Position numbers and translations under genes: made by a program. Positions 1 through 11,080 of a stretch of DNA of 64,000 nucleotides are shown here, piece by piece. Origin of the DNA: Nomia melanderi. Its lineage: Eukaryota; Arthropoda; Insecta; Hymenoptera; Halictidae. Under the pieces are notes generated by a model. The model had not been told where the DNA came from. It ran no database searches and saw only the letters and a program-made list of their open reading frames with translations. The stretch covers positions 21,445,896-21,509,895 of the forward strand of contig NC_135001.1 in assembly GCF_051020985.1 (NCBI RefSeq), in the 5' to 3' direction. The first letter of the stretch is position 1. The number at the start of each line of letters is the position of its first letter.

Positions 1-159
1 GATGGTTTTGTAATCTATCAGCAACTGCAACTAATTTTTATAGTATTCCTAGCGAAAATTAGAAATGCAACATTTCTTCCACCTTTTTCCTTCTCAGTAC
101 AAAATTTGGATGTGTGGAGAATCGAATAATTTTAGGGTAGTTTCTTTAAGATTCATTAA
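1..159 (-). mobile_element. Family A element, interrupted by the next element
   Basis: Internal and right part of a family A copy in reverse orientation, cut by the window edge. It runs from the conserved stretch ATCTATCAGCAACTGCAAC to the internal TTAA at 156-159, where a C/A chimaera begins. Family A full copies are about 230 bp, start TTAACCCTTTGAACTCTG, end GAGTGCTAAGGGTTAA and have no ORF. Confidence 0.85.
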
Positions 160-384
160 CCCTTCGCGGACGAATATCAGCAAGAAATCAGTACAGAGTT
201 TCCTTATTCTCTACGATTTAAGCATTCAGTGTTTAATTTACCTTTACAACTGGATATTCCAAACTTGGTACAAAATTCGGATGTGTGGAAAATCGAATAA
301 TTTTAGGGTAGTTTCTTTGATTCATTGAAATCTTTAATATTACAACTGGTGCAATATTGGAGCTTACAGAGGTCAAAGGGTTAA
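156..384 (-). mobile_element. C/A chimaeric TTAA element
   Basis: Begins TTAACCCTTCGCGGACG, the family C end, and finishes in the family A end GAGGTCAAAGGGTTAA. The switch from C to A sequence lies at about 255-275 in ATTCCAAACTTGGTACAAA. The same junction recurs near 10005, 45315 and 56870, so the chimaera seems to have spread as a unit. Confidence 0.8.
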
Positions 385-1172
385 TACACGTGAAATTATT
401 CACTCCATATAGCGCGGAACAACAAATGTCGATGAAAAAGATGGTGTTCAATATCATGAAACACTTGCGCTGACCCATCACACCGATAGAATAAAAATTC
501 ATAAATGAGGATCGAGAAACACGCCTATATTCTCACCGCACCGGTAACACGAGAAAAGAATTTCAATAGTAAGCGAAAATGATGTTCCAAATAGAATATT
601 CGATATCGATAAAAATGTGATGAAGAATTTCAGAAGGCGATTCTTTGGTGTGAAAAGAAGACGAATCATGGGGAAGATGAACAATGAAGAATGTAGGCCA
701 TCGTGTAGACGGATTAATGCACAATGACCGACTGAAATAGCGTGCCGCGGAACGCGATGCATTTTCCCATTCGTCAAATAAATATTCGATCGTGTTCCGA
801 CGAACAGCCCCAGATAAATAAAGCGGAAGAAATCAATGACCCTCGGCAAGGTAAATCGCGCCATTTGTCAGGCGGGACGCGAGACGCCATTTTCACGCAT
901 GCATCGCAGCGGCCCCGTCGCCCGTCTCCCGGCATGGCGCTAACTTTAAGCATCGAAGCGCAATACCACTCGGCTTTTATCGCTGTTCAGCGTTTGTTTC
1001 TTATTCGGTGCCGCGAAACATGCGATTCGTTCATCCGAGCATCTTCTCTCGCGACGTAGGTACGTACTTTGAAACGTGTAAGCGTAGACATACGTCAATA
1101 TCGCGAATCAATCGAACCGAAAGAATTTATTCTCTCCACGGTATACACTTACGTGACCGACCCCGTCAGATT
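385..1172. other. Anonymous sequence
   Basis: No recognised repeat or gene. About 740-1060 is CpG-richer, and short frames are open there on both strands without any recognisable protein family. Confidence 0.5.
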
Positions 1173-1416
1173 TTAACCCTTTGCACTCGGAAACATTCCG
1201 CTAGAAATATTTAACATTTTCTAACTAGACGAATACGATGGTTTTTTAAATACACTCAAAGAGAAATCACAAGTAAATTGACAAACAAAGCTTTCTTTGT
1301 CCCAATATTTCACGCACCGATGCATTGTACACAGTTCAATATTAAATATCAAATTTTATAGTATTACTGCATCAAATTAAATGACTGAGAATCACCACTC
1401 GAGTGCAAAGGCTTAA
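1173..1416 (-). mobile_element. Family B TTAA element
   Basis: TTAA at 1173-1176 and 1413-1416. Ends are CCCTTTGCACTCGGAA and, reversed, CCTTTGCACTCGAGTGG. Complete copy of about 240 bp with no coding capacity. It shares its right TTAA with the family A element that follows. Confidence 0.85.
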
Positions 1417-1629
1417 CCCTTTTGTTTTGTAATCTATCAGCAACTAAAATTTGTATAGTATTCCTAGTGAAAATGAAAAATGCTATAACATTCCTTCAAT
1501 CTTTTATTTTCCTTCTTAGTACAAAATTTGGATGTGAGGAAAATCGAATAATTTTAGAGTTTCTTTAAGATTCATTGAAATATTTAATATTATAACTGGT
1601 GCATCGGAGCCTACAGAGTTCAAAGGGTA
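1413..1629 (-). mobile_element. Family A TTAA element
   Basis: Abuts the B element through a shared TTAA. The far end reads GAGTTCAAAGGGTAA, a decayed terminus with one T lost from TTAA. Typical A interior. Confidence 0.85.
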
Positions 1630-2754
1630 AAGTTTCCACGCTAGCTTTAACACTAGAATCAGCATTAGTTTGAAACGTTTGAAAGTTTAAAATCTTGAAT
1701 TTTATACCGCATTCATCTGGTACAAATCATTACGATTCGGCCGAAATGTTCAAGTCGACAAATACGACGAATTTATAAAAGGAAGTTTCTTCGCGCAGAT
1801 AAACTGCTCTACGCGATACGCAAGTGAAAAATATTTGTTAATTAACAGTGTCTGAATAACGAAAGGAGCGCGTTCAATAATTTCATTATTCGTTTCATTT
1901 ATCTGGCTCTTCTGGCGCTCTGAATATGCACTTACATTAGCTAGAAATTTCCATATTTCAAACAGTCGGTTTAATATTCTTATCAACGACTGTCCAACGG
2001 AAATATGTTGAAGTGACAGAACAGTTGCATTTACTGGGAACTTGCAATTTTCTTTCCATGCTTTTTTAATGTATTTGTATCAACGCAGAGGTCTGGAAAA
2101 TTGCTAGAACCTCCAACCCGGTGAAAGATTACTAAAAGCGTCTTTTCTAAATAACTATGTATATAAGAAAATCAGAGATTGATTAAATTGTTTCAATAAA
2201 ATTTCAAGTCCTGTCCTTAATATTACCAACGTGTTTTTAAGTCGATTGACAATTCGTGATTTTATTTTCTCTCCAAAAACCAATAATTGTAGCCGTGCGA
2301 TTTTTGAATGGTGGAACGAAAAAGAGATTCTACGTTGGAAACATAGAATTGGAAAAATCGAGGAACACGGTCGAGGAGAATCCTCTCGAAGAAACGGAGG
2401 GAAGAGTGGGAGAGTAAACAAAAATGGCGGCGCGTCGCAGAAAAGTCAATACATATGAATGTGACACAGCTTGCAGTAGCTTGTATGTCTTATAATTACA
2501 AGATATAAGTAAAGTAAAAAATTCCTTAAAAAATGTTTTGAAACATCTGTCTACCGAGTCGATATTAACTAATATTCGGACAACGATGTTGAAAAAGATA
2601 TACGTTGTAGAAACGTGTCACGTTAAGAGTAACGTTGATAAAATTCAAACGAACATTCAGACCAAAAGATTGAAGATACTTAATTTCTAAATCTTAAATT
2701 AAATATTATACTTTCACTAAAACACAAAAGTGATTTTATTAATTATTAATTATT
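1630..2754. other. Anonymous AT-rich sequence
   Basis: No recognised repeat. At 2424 there is an ATG in the context AAAATGGCGGCG, open for about 19 codons. It resembles a YY1-like or start context, but nothing else supports a gene. Confidence 0.45.
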
Positions 2755-2966
2755 ATATTATAATCTATCAGCAACTGCAACTAATTTTCATAGTATCTCT
2801 AGTGAAAATGAAAAATGCTATAACATTCCTTCGATCTTTTATTTTCCTTCTCAGTACAAAATTCGGATGTGTGGAAAATCTAATAATTTTAGGGTTCTTT
2901 GATTCATTAAAATATTCAATATTACAACTGGTGCAATATCGGAGCCTACAGAGTTCAAAGGGTTAA
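2755..2966 (-). mobile_element. Family A element, left end missing
   Basis: Starts inside the element at ATCTATCAGCAACTGC and ends in GAGTTCAAAGGGTTAA. The distal end and its TTAA are missing. A D element follows 3 bp later. Confidence 0.85.
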
Positions 2967-2969
2967 TAT

Positions 2970-3190
2970 TTAACACTATAACTACCGAGCATTTAATACG
3001 ATTAACATGCAATCCCTATAAAAATTGTAACAATTATTTTCGGTTTCTTCAGACATTCATTATAGTACTCAAATGAAACTATTTATTTTCAAGATCATTT
3101 CGAATATTCAATGCTTCGAAAATATCAATAACTGCTAAACAAACAAATCGAAACCAGTCATTTGGACTGGTACGGTAGTTCTAGTGTTAA
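2970..3190 (+). mobile_element. Family D TTAA element
   Basis: TTAA at 2970 and 3187. Ends are CACTATAACTACCGAGC and, reversed, CACTAGAACTACCGTACC. The palindrome CCAGTCATTTGGACTGG (3154-3170) sits 16 bp from the right TTAA. About 220 bp, no ORF. Confidence 0.9.
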
Positions 3191-5640
3191 TTGGACAAAC
3201 AGCAAATTCTTTTGGACGAGATAACTAAGAAGTCTCGTTAAAAGTCTTCATCGATATAAACGAGAAACAGAAAACAGAACCGTAAATCATATACCTATAC
3301 CAAGCAAGCAGTATACCTAGACGTCACACATTACTATCCATCGTTTGTTTGACGAATATTCTCCGAACCGTGGTCCGTTTCATGTGACTTATCTAGTTGC
3401 TGAACGTTTCAAAGAGTTTCGAGGGAGTTGGAAGAAGTAGCGCGCTGTTTTCACGACTTTCCGGCTTCGATAACTTTATCAAACAGTCCATTGAAGGCGA
3501 ACCAACCGTAAAAGTGTATGCACCGTTCCCTGTATCGCATAGCGATGCACCAAATCGGTTCAAACGAGAGCAATGCACGATCACAATGCGACTAAGAATT
3601 CTTGGCCGACTCAATAACTCAAGATCAATAATTCAATACTCAAAACTCAATAGTTATCGTTAAACTGCGGATTTATAGACACTCGTGGGAAATTTGGGAG
3701 CGGAAAATTGCATAGAATGCACACAATACCAAAAACTATACAAAATCTATAAAACTATGCATTCTTTAGAATATTTATTGGAAAAACCCATTCTCTATAG
3801 TAATTCTGTTTCCCTAATTACATTATTAAAAACTGAAATCTAAAGATCCATAGTCCATAGTTATCACATAAAAGTCATTATTTCCTATTTTCAAGCAATC
3901 AAACGACACTCGGAGTTCCATTTATTCGAGACGAATTGTTTCAGCACGGATTAACCCCGGAAAGATTGACGTTAACGACAAACCCGTTCACGGTTTTAAT
4001 ATCAACTGCGTTCGGTCTCGCCATCTTTCACCCGGGCGCGAGCGAAGACAATGTTTCGCAAGAAGCGTTCTCTCCCCGCGGAGGAAAAAAATATTCAAGT
4101 TGACAAAGCACAATTACGTAGCATTGCCTTCGTCGCGACGCCTGCGAAATTACGTTGAATATTTCACTTCGGCCGTGGAAGGGAAGAATTATAGCGGAAA
4201 CGCAATTATAGCCGCGACGCGAATGCCCCGGCGTCTCGCGGCGGCACAGAAAAAAAGGCACGACACGTGGCCAATTTCGAAATATCGAGCAGTCGTTTCG
4301 CGGGGGGTTTTAAAACCGTGAATGCCTAACAAAGCGAAGTCGATTCCGGGGGAAAGCGGCAACGTCCCGCCATTCTTCTCGCGCCGCCCCGGAAGTGCTT
4401 TCAAATTGGTCCCGCAGTTCGAATCAAGAATAGAGCCAACGTGACAACGTTCGTCGATGTAATCGTCGTTTGTCGACATAAAATGCACCTACCATTACGT
4501 CGGGCAGCTAAGAATTCTACCGCGGCTCGTTAAATCGATCGTTGTAGCAGCGAAAACGAAAGATTTTCAGTGTTTTATCAAAATTAAAAGGGTAAGTTTA
4601 CTGAGATTTTTATTGCACTAAAATTCAAACGAATATTCGGACCAAAAGACTGAGGATACTTCATTTATAAATCTAAAATTAATTATACTTTCACTAGAAG
4701 ACAAACGGTCATTTTATTAATTAACGGTTTAACGATTTTCGTAATGTAAATATCAAGACGTGGGATTTGTTGAAATTCGCTTTGACTTCTATTGTCGTAG
4801 ACATCTTTGTGATTGTTGATTTGTGATATGTATTATATTTCGATATTCACATTAATATAATGTATTTTACACGTTAGTTTCACCAGTCATTATTAATTTA
4901 TACTTTTATAGGTACATAATTAGTATTAAATATCAATTAGTCAATTGTGACTGTTACTCGGACGCGAGAAATGTGAATTTTCCACGGTTTGACTTAATCA
5001 CCCGGTCCCCGATAAATGAGGCAATACATTTTATTTATCCCCGGTAATTGTAAAACCGAGAGAACATATTTTGAAAATAAACTACGACCAAATGAAGTCG
5101 TTTTTCGAACGAAAAACTCTGCAATAAGAGTTTTCGAAGCGTCTGTTGCTCGCGACGTTAATTCGCAACGTGAGAAGCTGAAATTATTTACAAAGTAGTA
5201 ATTAAACGTTTTACGCACCGGGTGGAATTTTTTTAATACTCTCCGTCGGAGAAAACGAATAAACGAAATTATGCATAGAATTTTATAATCTAATTTCAAA
5301 CAAAATATTTAATGTCCAGCGTGCGCGGAACGGCGCCGTAACGTGTACTAATTACTTAACGTTCTGCGTCGAAAAATCAACAATGCTCTTCACAGGCCTC
5401 CGGATTGTTTGCTGGTCATCAGTTTTAATAAAGAACTGGTTTTTCCTGCGGAATTTTTTAAGCAAACTCGCGAACCGAGAACTGCAACGTTACGAATTAA
5501 CGTAACAGCGATATGAACGACGGATATTGCTGTGCGGTATCGAATTAATTCGCAACGCAATGGAAATTTGTTGAACATGTTTCGAGGCGGCTTTATTTAA
5601 CGCGAGTATTCTAAAATGATAAACGAGTTTTTCGAAGGAC
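3191..5640. other. Anonymous sequence with a CpG-rich island
   Basis: About 4020-4530 is CpG-rich with short frames open on both strands, as expected of an island. The remainder is AT-rich. I see no gene, RNA or TTAA element. Confidence 0.45.
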
Positions 5641-5661
5641 CACCCAATGTTGGGACTAAAT

Positions 5662-5960
5662 GACTGATTTACTGATAGCTGAGCTGATTCTAAACTGATT
5701 CTGATTGAAGCTGAGCTGATTCTCAACTGATTCTGACTTGATTCTAAACCGATTCTGATTGAAGCTGAGCTGATTCTCAACTGATTCCGACTTGATTCTA
5801 AACTGATTCGGATTGAAGCTGAGCTGATTCTCAACTGATTCTGACTTGATTCTCAACTGATTCTGATTGAAGCTGAGCTGATTCTCAACTGATTCCGACT
5901 TGATTCTAAACCGATTCTGATTGAAGCTGAGCTGATTCTCAACTACTTCTGACTCTGAAC
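5662..5960. repeat. 54-bp minisatellite
   Basis: About five imperfect copies of a 54-bp unit containing GAAGCTGAGCTGATTCTC, itself built from CTGATTCT-like submotifs. Degenerate CTGA-rich sequence continues to about 6050. Because 54 is a multiple of 3, several frames stay open and give spurious 18-residue protein repeats on the minus strand. Confidence 0.95.
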
Positions 5961-7467
5961 TGAACTGGTACTGATTTTACTGAACTGATTCTGAACTGAT
6001 ACTTATACTGACTGTCAAACTGATCTTTTTTCTGACTGTTCGAAGGGTTTTTATACTGATCCTGGACCTACTCCCTCCCTCTCGATATACGAAGGCGGGC
6101 CTCAGGGGCGGTTTTTCTATCCCTTCCTACGCAAGATACCTACTCCTGTCTCATCCCCTTCCAGTCCGCCTGTAGCGCGGGTTTCCTGGAGCGGGGGTGG
6201 CGGAGTTGGTCGCTACGCTGAACGGATGTTTGGCAACGCTGGGGAAATTCCACTAGGTCAAAATCCTTGAGGACACTTTTCTAAAATTCTAACAGACCCT
6301 CTGGAACACGACTTTACGTCTGGACTGAAGTGAAAAAAACTAGACAATCGTTGATTTCTACGCTGAACTATCTCTAAGAATAATTCCCGTGTCGTAAAAT
6401 TGTCCCCTCGTTGTCCTAAAACATTATTTATTGCAAACTTTAAACCGGTACTAATTTGTCCTAATACTTTCAATATTCACGATTAGACGTTGCACGTTCA
6501 TGAATTTTTAACGTGTACTCACACGTCGCACGGTGAAAATTTAATGAAATACATTGACCTCATTTGCTGCATTTCCAACCGACGAAACAAGATCGGTTCA
6601 CAAATTTTCTGCGAGACACGAATCAACCTGTTCTTGATAAACCGTATCACATTTTATTAGATATCGCAAGAATAGATTTTCACGGTTGATAGAATTTATT
6701 TTCCAGGGGACCGAGAAGCTTCTATAGAAAACTCAGATGGAACCAGGATTACGACTTGCGCGAATAAAACGAGATAATGCAGTATGGGATATGTAAAGTA
6801 GCAATATGAAATCTTACAGCTGAATTCAATATCTATTACAACGATTCCATACGGCGAGATCCAAGCAAATTTATGATTTTCAAGAGTACGTTCTGCAGTA
6901 AATGAAAGGTGTATCGATCGGCGTGGGATTTAGTTAAATGTGAAATCATTTGTAATATACGAAGTAATTTCGATGAATAATATTTACGTGAAGAGTTTGC
7001 GTGGGTTTATTAGAATATTCATTACACGCGCGCAAATATTTGTGTTTAAAGTATGTAAAGCCACAGGATAAACGAACGCGTGTGCTGAAATTCACTAAAT
7101 AATAAATTTGATGTCCCATCAAGATTTTAACGGCGTTAAAAACAACCTTGCCGGACCATTATTTTCTAAAATCCTTAACGATAAGACGTTTCACGAGTCT
7201 ATGGAAATAACGGACGCATTAAAACTCGCCATCAAGTTACCAGCGAAGGTGAATAAAATTTTTCTCCTGGGTTGCAACCGAATTTCAATCTGAATTTCGG
7301 GCGTCTGTGTATTTCAGTTTTCTTATTTCGCAATCGTTGGTATCTTAAAAGTGTTAAATATTGAAAATGATTTTCGAAGTATAAGTAGTTTCACTTGTAT
7401 AGAATAACGAATACATTTCACAGAGAAACTAAGAAAAATCGGTCATAATTTTCGGAAGGATTACATA
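5961..7467. other. Anonymous sequence after the minisatellite
   Basis: A GC-richer patch at 6060-6240 is followed by AT-rich DNA. The stretch TGTTGGGACTAAATG just before the array (5647) resembles the start of some LTRs, but I could not find a matching terminus or target duplication, so no LTR is called. Confidence 0.4.
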
Positions 7468-7790
7468 TTAACCCTTTGAACTCTGTAGGCTCCAATATTG
7501 CACCAGTTCTAATATTAAATATTTTAATGAATCTTAAAGAAACTAAAATTATTCGATTTCTCGCACATCCAAATTTTGTACTAAGGAAAATAAAAGATCG
7601 AAGAAATGTTATAGCATTTCAGAAAACTGCATTAAGATTATTAGATCTTTCACATATACAAAGTTTATACTAAGAAGGGAATTAAAAGTCTAAGAAATGT
7701 TATAACATTGTTAATTTTCAGTAGAACTACCATAAAAATTGTTAGGAGTTGCTGACACGTTATGAAACCATCTGGAGTGCTAAGAGCTAA
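7468..7790 (+). mobile_element. Long family A element built of two variants
   Basis: Starts TTAACCCTTTGAACTCTG and ends GAGTGCTAAGAGCTAA. At 323 bp it exceeds the usual 230 bp because a second variant of the interior (from about 7625, AAGATTATTAGATC) follows the first. The same second variant forms the body of the copy at 52137-52369. Confidence 0.8.
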
Positions 7791-8029
7791 CCCTTTGCAC
7801 TCAAGTTTTTCACTTGAAATATTCAATACTTTCCAATTAGACGTAGATAAGATTCTTTAAAATAAATTTATCAAGAAATCACACACAAATTAGGGAACAA
7901 AGCTACTTTCTTTCAATATTTCACGTATTGATGCAGTATACAAAGTTAAATATAAATACAAAAGTTTATAATTTCACTGTATCAAATCATCTCGCGCCTG
8001 GAAGTCGCCTCTTGAGTGCAAAGGGTTAA
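7788..8029 (-). mobile_element. Family B TTAA element
   Basis: Abuts the A element. Starts CTAACCCTTTGCACTC (a decayed TTAA) and ends CTTGAGTGCAAAGGGTTAA. Confidence 0.85.
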
Positions 8030-8057
8030 TCGTATCAACCGCTCGGTAGTTCGACCG

Positions 8058-8296
8058 TTAACCGCTCGCACTATAAATGAATTCAGAAATTTGGCAAAGA
8101 TTCTTGCGATGAATTTCGTTTTTACTTATTTTACGCTGATATGTGCACTTACTTTGTTAATCATTCTGTATAGAGTGATATATTTCGAAGTAACCCAATA
8201 GACGTAACACAAAATCATCGATGTGTAGACATCATTAAGATTTTTCGAACAGAAAGGTCTCGACGTGCGTCTCATGTCTTTCCAGCGCAAGCGGTC
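8058..8296 (+). mobile_element. Family Q TTAA element
   Basis: TTAACCGCTCGCACTATAA on the left; the reversed right end is CCGCTTGCGCTGGAA with a decayed TCAA. About 240 bp. Its right portion matches 46530-46656, where an intact copy of the end carries GACGTGCGTGGCACGTC 16 bp before TTAA. Confidence 0.75.
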
Positions 8297-8789
8297 AAGG
8301 AATTAATCCACGAGCAAGTGAAAATTACATTCCGATCAATTGATTCTAAAATCAGCTGGACGTGTCATTGATTCCTAGCTCGTGCGATGGTACCGCACAA
8401 TTCCGGGCCCTCGGCAACTTTCGAGTATGCACGATTTTGCTCCGGTGGTCGCGAAATTATGCAGATGATAGGGTGGAGGAGGAGGAACACGCTCGGTGAA
8501 GGGTGCGCCGAGCGGACGAAGTTAGGTACGAGGGCCGATCCTCGTCGGTTGCACGCTCCGCTATCCGGGCTGGTAACTATGAGCTTACTTAATGGTGGAC
8601 AATTATAAACGGAGTCGCTCGCGAAAGAATGGGCGGAGGGCTGGTAGCAGCGTGAAACAGAATCACCGGAGGGAAAGATTGATCACGGTTGAATGCTTAT
8701 TGTCTTCTTTTCAGGTGTGCTCTCGTTTCGAAAGATCGCATTGAATTTTTGTAGCATTCGCCGGGACACAATCTAATCTAATTTGAACG
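8297..8789. other. Anonymous sequence, partly CpG-rich
   Basis: CpG-rich at 8380-8600; no recognised element. The 73-codon frame there lacks any recognisable motif. Confidence 0.4.
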
Positions 8790-8888
8790 TTAACCTCTTA
8801 GGCACGCGCCACTATAGTGGCTCCGTCGCTGCCAACGTGTCATATATTATACCCAATTGTATTACTAGTTATTAAAGTAAGTTGTTAA
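8790..8888 (+). mobile_element. Family H element, left end only
   Basis: TTAACCTCTTAGGCACGC, then the perfect 14-bp palindrome GCCACTATAGTGGC (8808-8821). It matches the H copy at 57129 until it meets the G1 element at TTAA 8885. Confidence 0.75.
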
Positions 8889-9010
8889 TACATTGCGTAC
8901 TGGCAACGAGAAATCTCGTTTTTATATAGATTCTTAGCTATGCAACTTCGCTAATTACCACAGCATCTAAACAAATATTAAATTCAAATCGAATTGATCA
9001 TTTATTTAAA
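8885..9010 (+). mobile_element. Family G1 element, left part
   Basis: TTAATACATTGCGTACTGGC, then the palindrome AACGAGAAATCTCGTT (8905-8920), 16 bp after TTAA. The interior matches reversed 41310-41480. The right end is not found. Confidence 0.7.
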
Positions 9011-9837
9011 ATATGAAATACATTAGGAAATACCAAAATACAACAGTTCTTTGCGTTTTCAGCGATGTTGCTGTTTTTCGTAATGAAACAGGGTCTGATT
9101 GATGTTTTCGGTATTGTTCCACGTATATAAATGTTGGTCACCGTGTCACGACGTTTCCACGCTCCCTTTTCCAATTCGAAGTGTTTCAGTTCGATCGTCG
9201 GACACGCGCATACACGCGCGTCGCGGCCTAGAATTATGAAATTATAAATAGCCGCTGGCTCCGACTGTTGTCATGGCGTTCGAGGATCAGTCGAGGAACA
9301 ACAGGGCCAGGTAAATTTCAATTAATTCTACTAAAACGATGCCATTGTCTGTGTACTGCTCTAGTTTCACGGCTTTTGTGCCACCACACTTCATTGACGC
9401 TCCGGCGTGCGTTCAGATTACCGCGTATGGTTTTATGTTAATGTTATACCGGCCACTAAAGTTCCGCGGCGCGAAGTAAAATCATGGAACACGCGGCCAA
9501 CGGATTACTTCTGATTTATACTGCGCTTAAATAACGCACCGTACAATAGCCATACGCGCGGAGTGCTAGAAATAATTCAATAGGGTTCCATAAATGTCAG
9601 CCCCTTGAAACTCCCAGAATTTTTCTGTGGAAATTTTCGAATGGAGGACCAGAGTACGCAGGGATTTAACGTACTGGCGATTAGAGACGTCCTCTATCCG
9701 CCAATTTCGTAAAATATCTGATGAGCTTGTAATTGATATCAACTATGTCGGGATTTAGAACACCACAAAACTGGTCGCAAACGTGTCGGATAATCGGAAT
9801 TTTGTTGTTTGTTAACTTTTTCTGTTTCTTCGATGGT
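9011..9837. other. Anonymous sequence with promoter-like motifs
   Basis: TATATAAA at 9124 and TATAAATA at 9243 lie in a CpG-rich patch (9170-9310). A very short candidate exon is listed separately. No recognised repeat. Confidence 0.35.
9273..9310 (+). CDS. Speculative first coding exon
   Basis: An ATG at 9273 opens a 38-nt frame encoding MAFEDQSRNNRAR that runs straight into CAG|GTAAAT, a good match to an insect splice donor (GT at 9311). TATAAATA lies 30 bp upstream, which would place the transcription start almost on the ATG, so the TATA box and this start codon do not fit together well. I do not recognise the peptide and see no downstream exon. Chance occurrence is likely. Confidence 0.12.
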
Positions 9838-10075
9838 TCAACCCTTTGCGGACGAAGATCGTTGAAAGTATACAAAATCTTTTGCAAATTCTGCTAAATT
9901 AAACACTGAATGCTTAAATCATGGAGAATAAGGACACTGTGTACTGATTTCCTGCTGTTCGAACAGTTGAGTCATTTGTTCACAACTAGGTATTCCAAAC
10001 TTGGTACAAAATTCGGATGAGTGGAAAATTGAATAATTTTAGGGTAGTTTCTTTAAGATTCATTAAAATATTTAA
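9838..10075 (-). mobile_element. C/A chimaeric element, A end lost
   Basis: Starts with the family C end CCCTTTGCGGACGAAG preceded by a decayed TTAA, switches to A sequence at AAACTTGGTACAAA (about 9993-10010), and stops at the A-internal TTAA at 10072, where a full C copy begins. Confidence 0.75.
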
Positions 10076-10281
10076 CCTTTCGCGGACGAAGATTGTTAAA
10101 AGTATACAAAAGCTTTTGCAAATTCTGCCAAATTAAACACTGAATGCTTAAATCATAGAGAATAAGGAAACTGTGTACTGATTTCTTGCTGTTCGAACAG
10201 TTAAATTATTTGTTCACAACTGGATATTGCAAACATGGAGGTTTGATCTCAGCAAAATGGCGACATTCGTCAAAGGGTTAA
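10072..10281 (-). mobile_element. Family C TTAA element
   Basis: TTAA at 10072 and 10278. Starts CCTTTCGCGGACGAAG; the reversed right end is CCCTTTGACGAATGTCG. Complete copy of 210 bp. Confidence 0.85.
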
Positions 10282-10849
10282 AATAAACGCGCAGTCGGTA
10301 TAGATTAGATGATCTATAAATATTAGCGGAAGCTGCAGTTTAAACCAGGAAATTCGCTAGAAATTGCGACAGATCATGATCGGGAAGGGAAAAAAACGCC
10401 GAGTAACGTTCATCGCGACGGTTTAGAATAAACGAACAAGATCTTGTCGCGAATGAATGTTTCCGCGGCCACAACGAGATTCCTGAAAGATTTGAATGAT
10501 ACTCAGCGTTCCGACTCCACACAGCGGGTGCACTTCTTTTGCGTGCATGTGAAGTACTCTAGAGTTGTTATTAACCGGCGAATGAGATTCATCGAATACA
10601 TGAAGCACGCGGTCCGTAGCCTTCAACCAACGCGGCGCAGAGTCCCTGAATTCGCAGCTATTCGCTTTTAACCCCTTTAGATAAAATGTAAATTGCGCCT
10701 GTGCGCTGGTCGAGTTCCAGCGAAACACCCTTTTCTTTTACGACTGAACAGCGAACGCGCGCGATTGTCGCGAGGAAGTAGTTGTCTAGAAATGAAAACG
10801 ATAATAAAATCAAGAGTATACTTCACTGATTGTACATAAAATAACAGCT
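10282..10849. other. Anonymous sequence
   Basis: Unique-looking sequence; frames are open on both strands at 10440-10730 without family resemblance. Confidence 0.4.
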
Positions 10850-11080
10850 TTAACCCTTTGAACTCTGTAGGCTCCAATATTGCACCAGTTATAATATTAA
10901 ACATTTCGATGAATTTTAAAGAAACTCTAAAATTATTCGATTTTCCGCTCATCCAAATTTTGTGCTAAGGAAAATAAAAGATCGAAGAAATATTATGGCA
11001 TTTCTAATTTCTAGGAATACTATAAAAATTAGTTGCAATTGCTGATAGATTACAAAACAACCTGCAGTACTAAGGGTTAA
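10850..11080 (+). mobile_element. Family A TTAA element
   Basis: Both TTAA sites are intact (10850 and 11077) in a complete 231-bp copy. Good reference copy for the family. Confidence 0.92.

Noticed and set aside
5490..5834. Apparent repeat protein (18-residue repeats)
   Set aside because: By-product of a 54-bp minisatellite that leaves several frames open.
5647..6470. Possible solo LTR starting TGTTGGGACTAAATG
   Set aside because: No matching 3' terminus, target duplication, primer-binding site or internal domain could be found.
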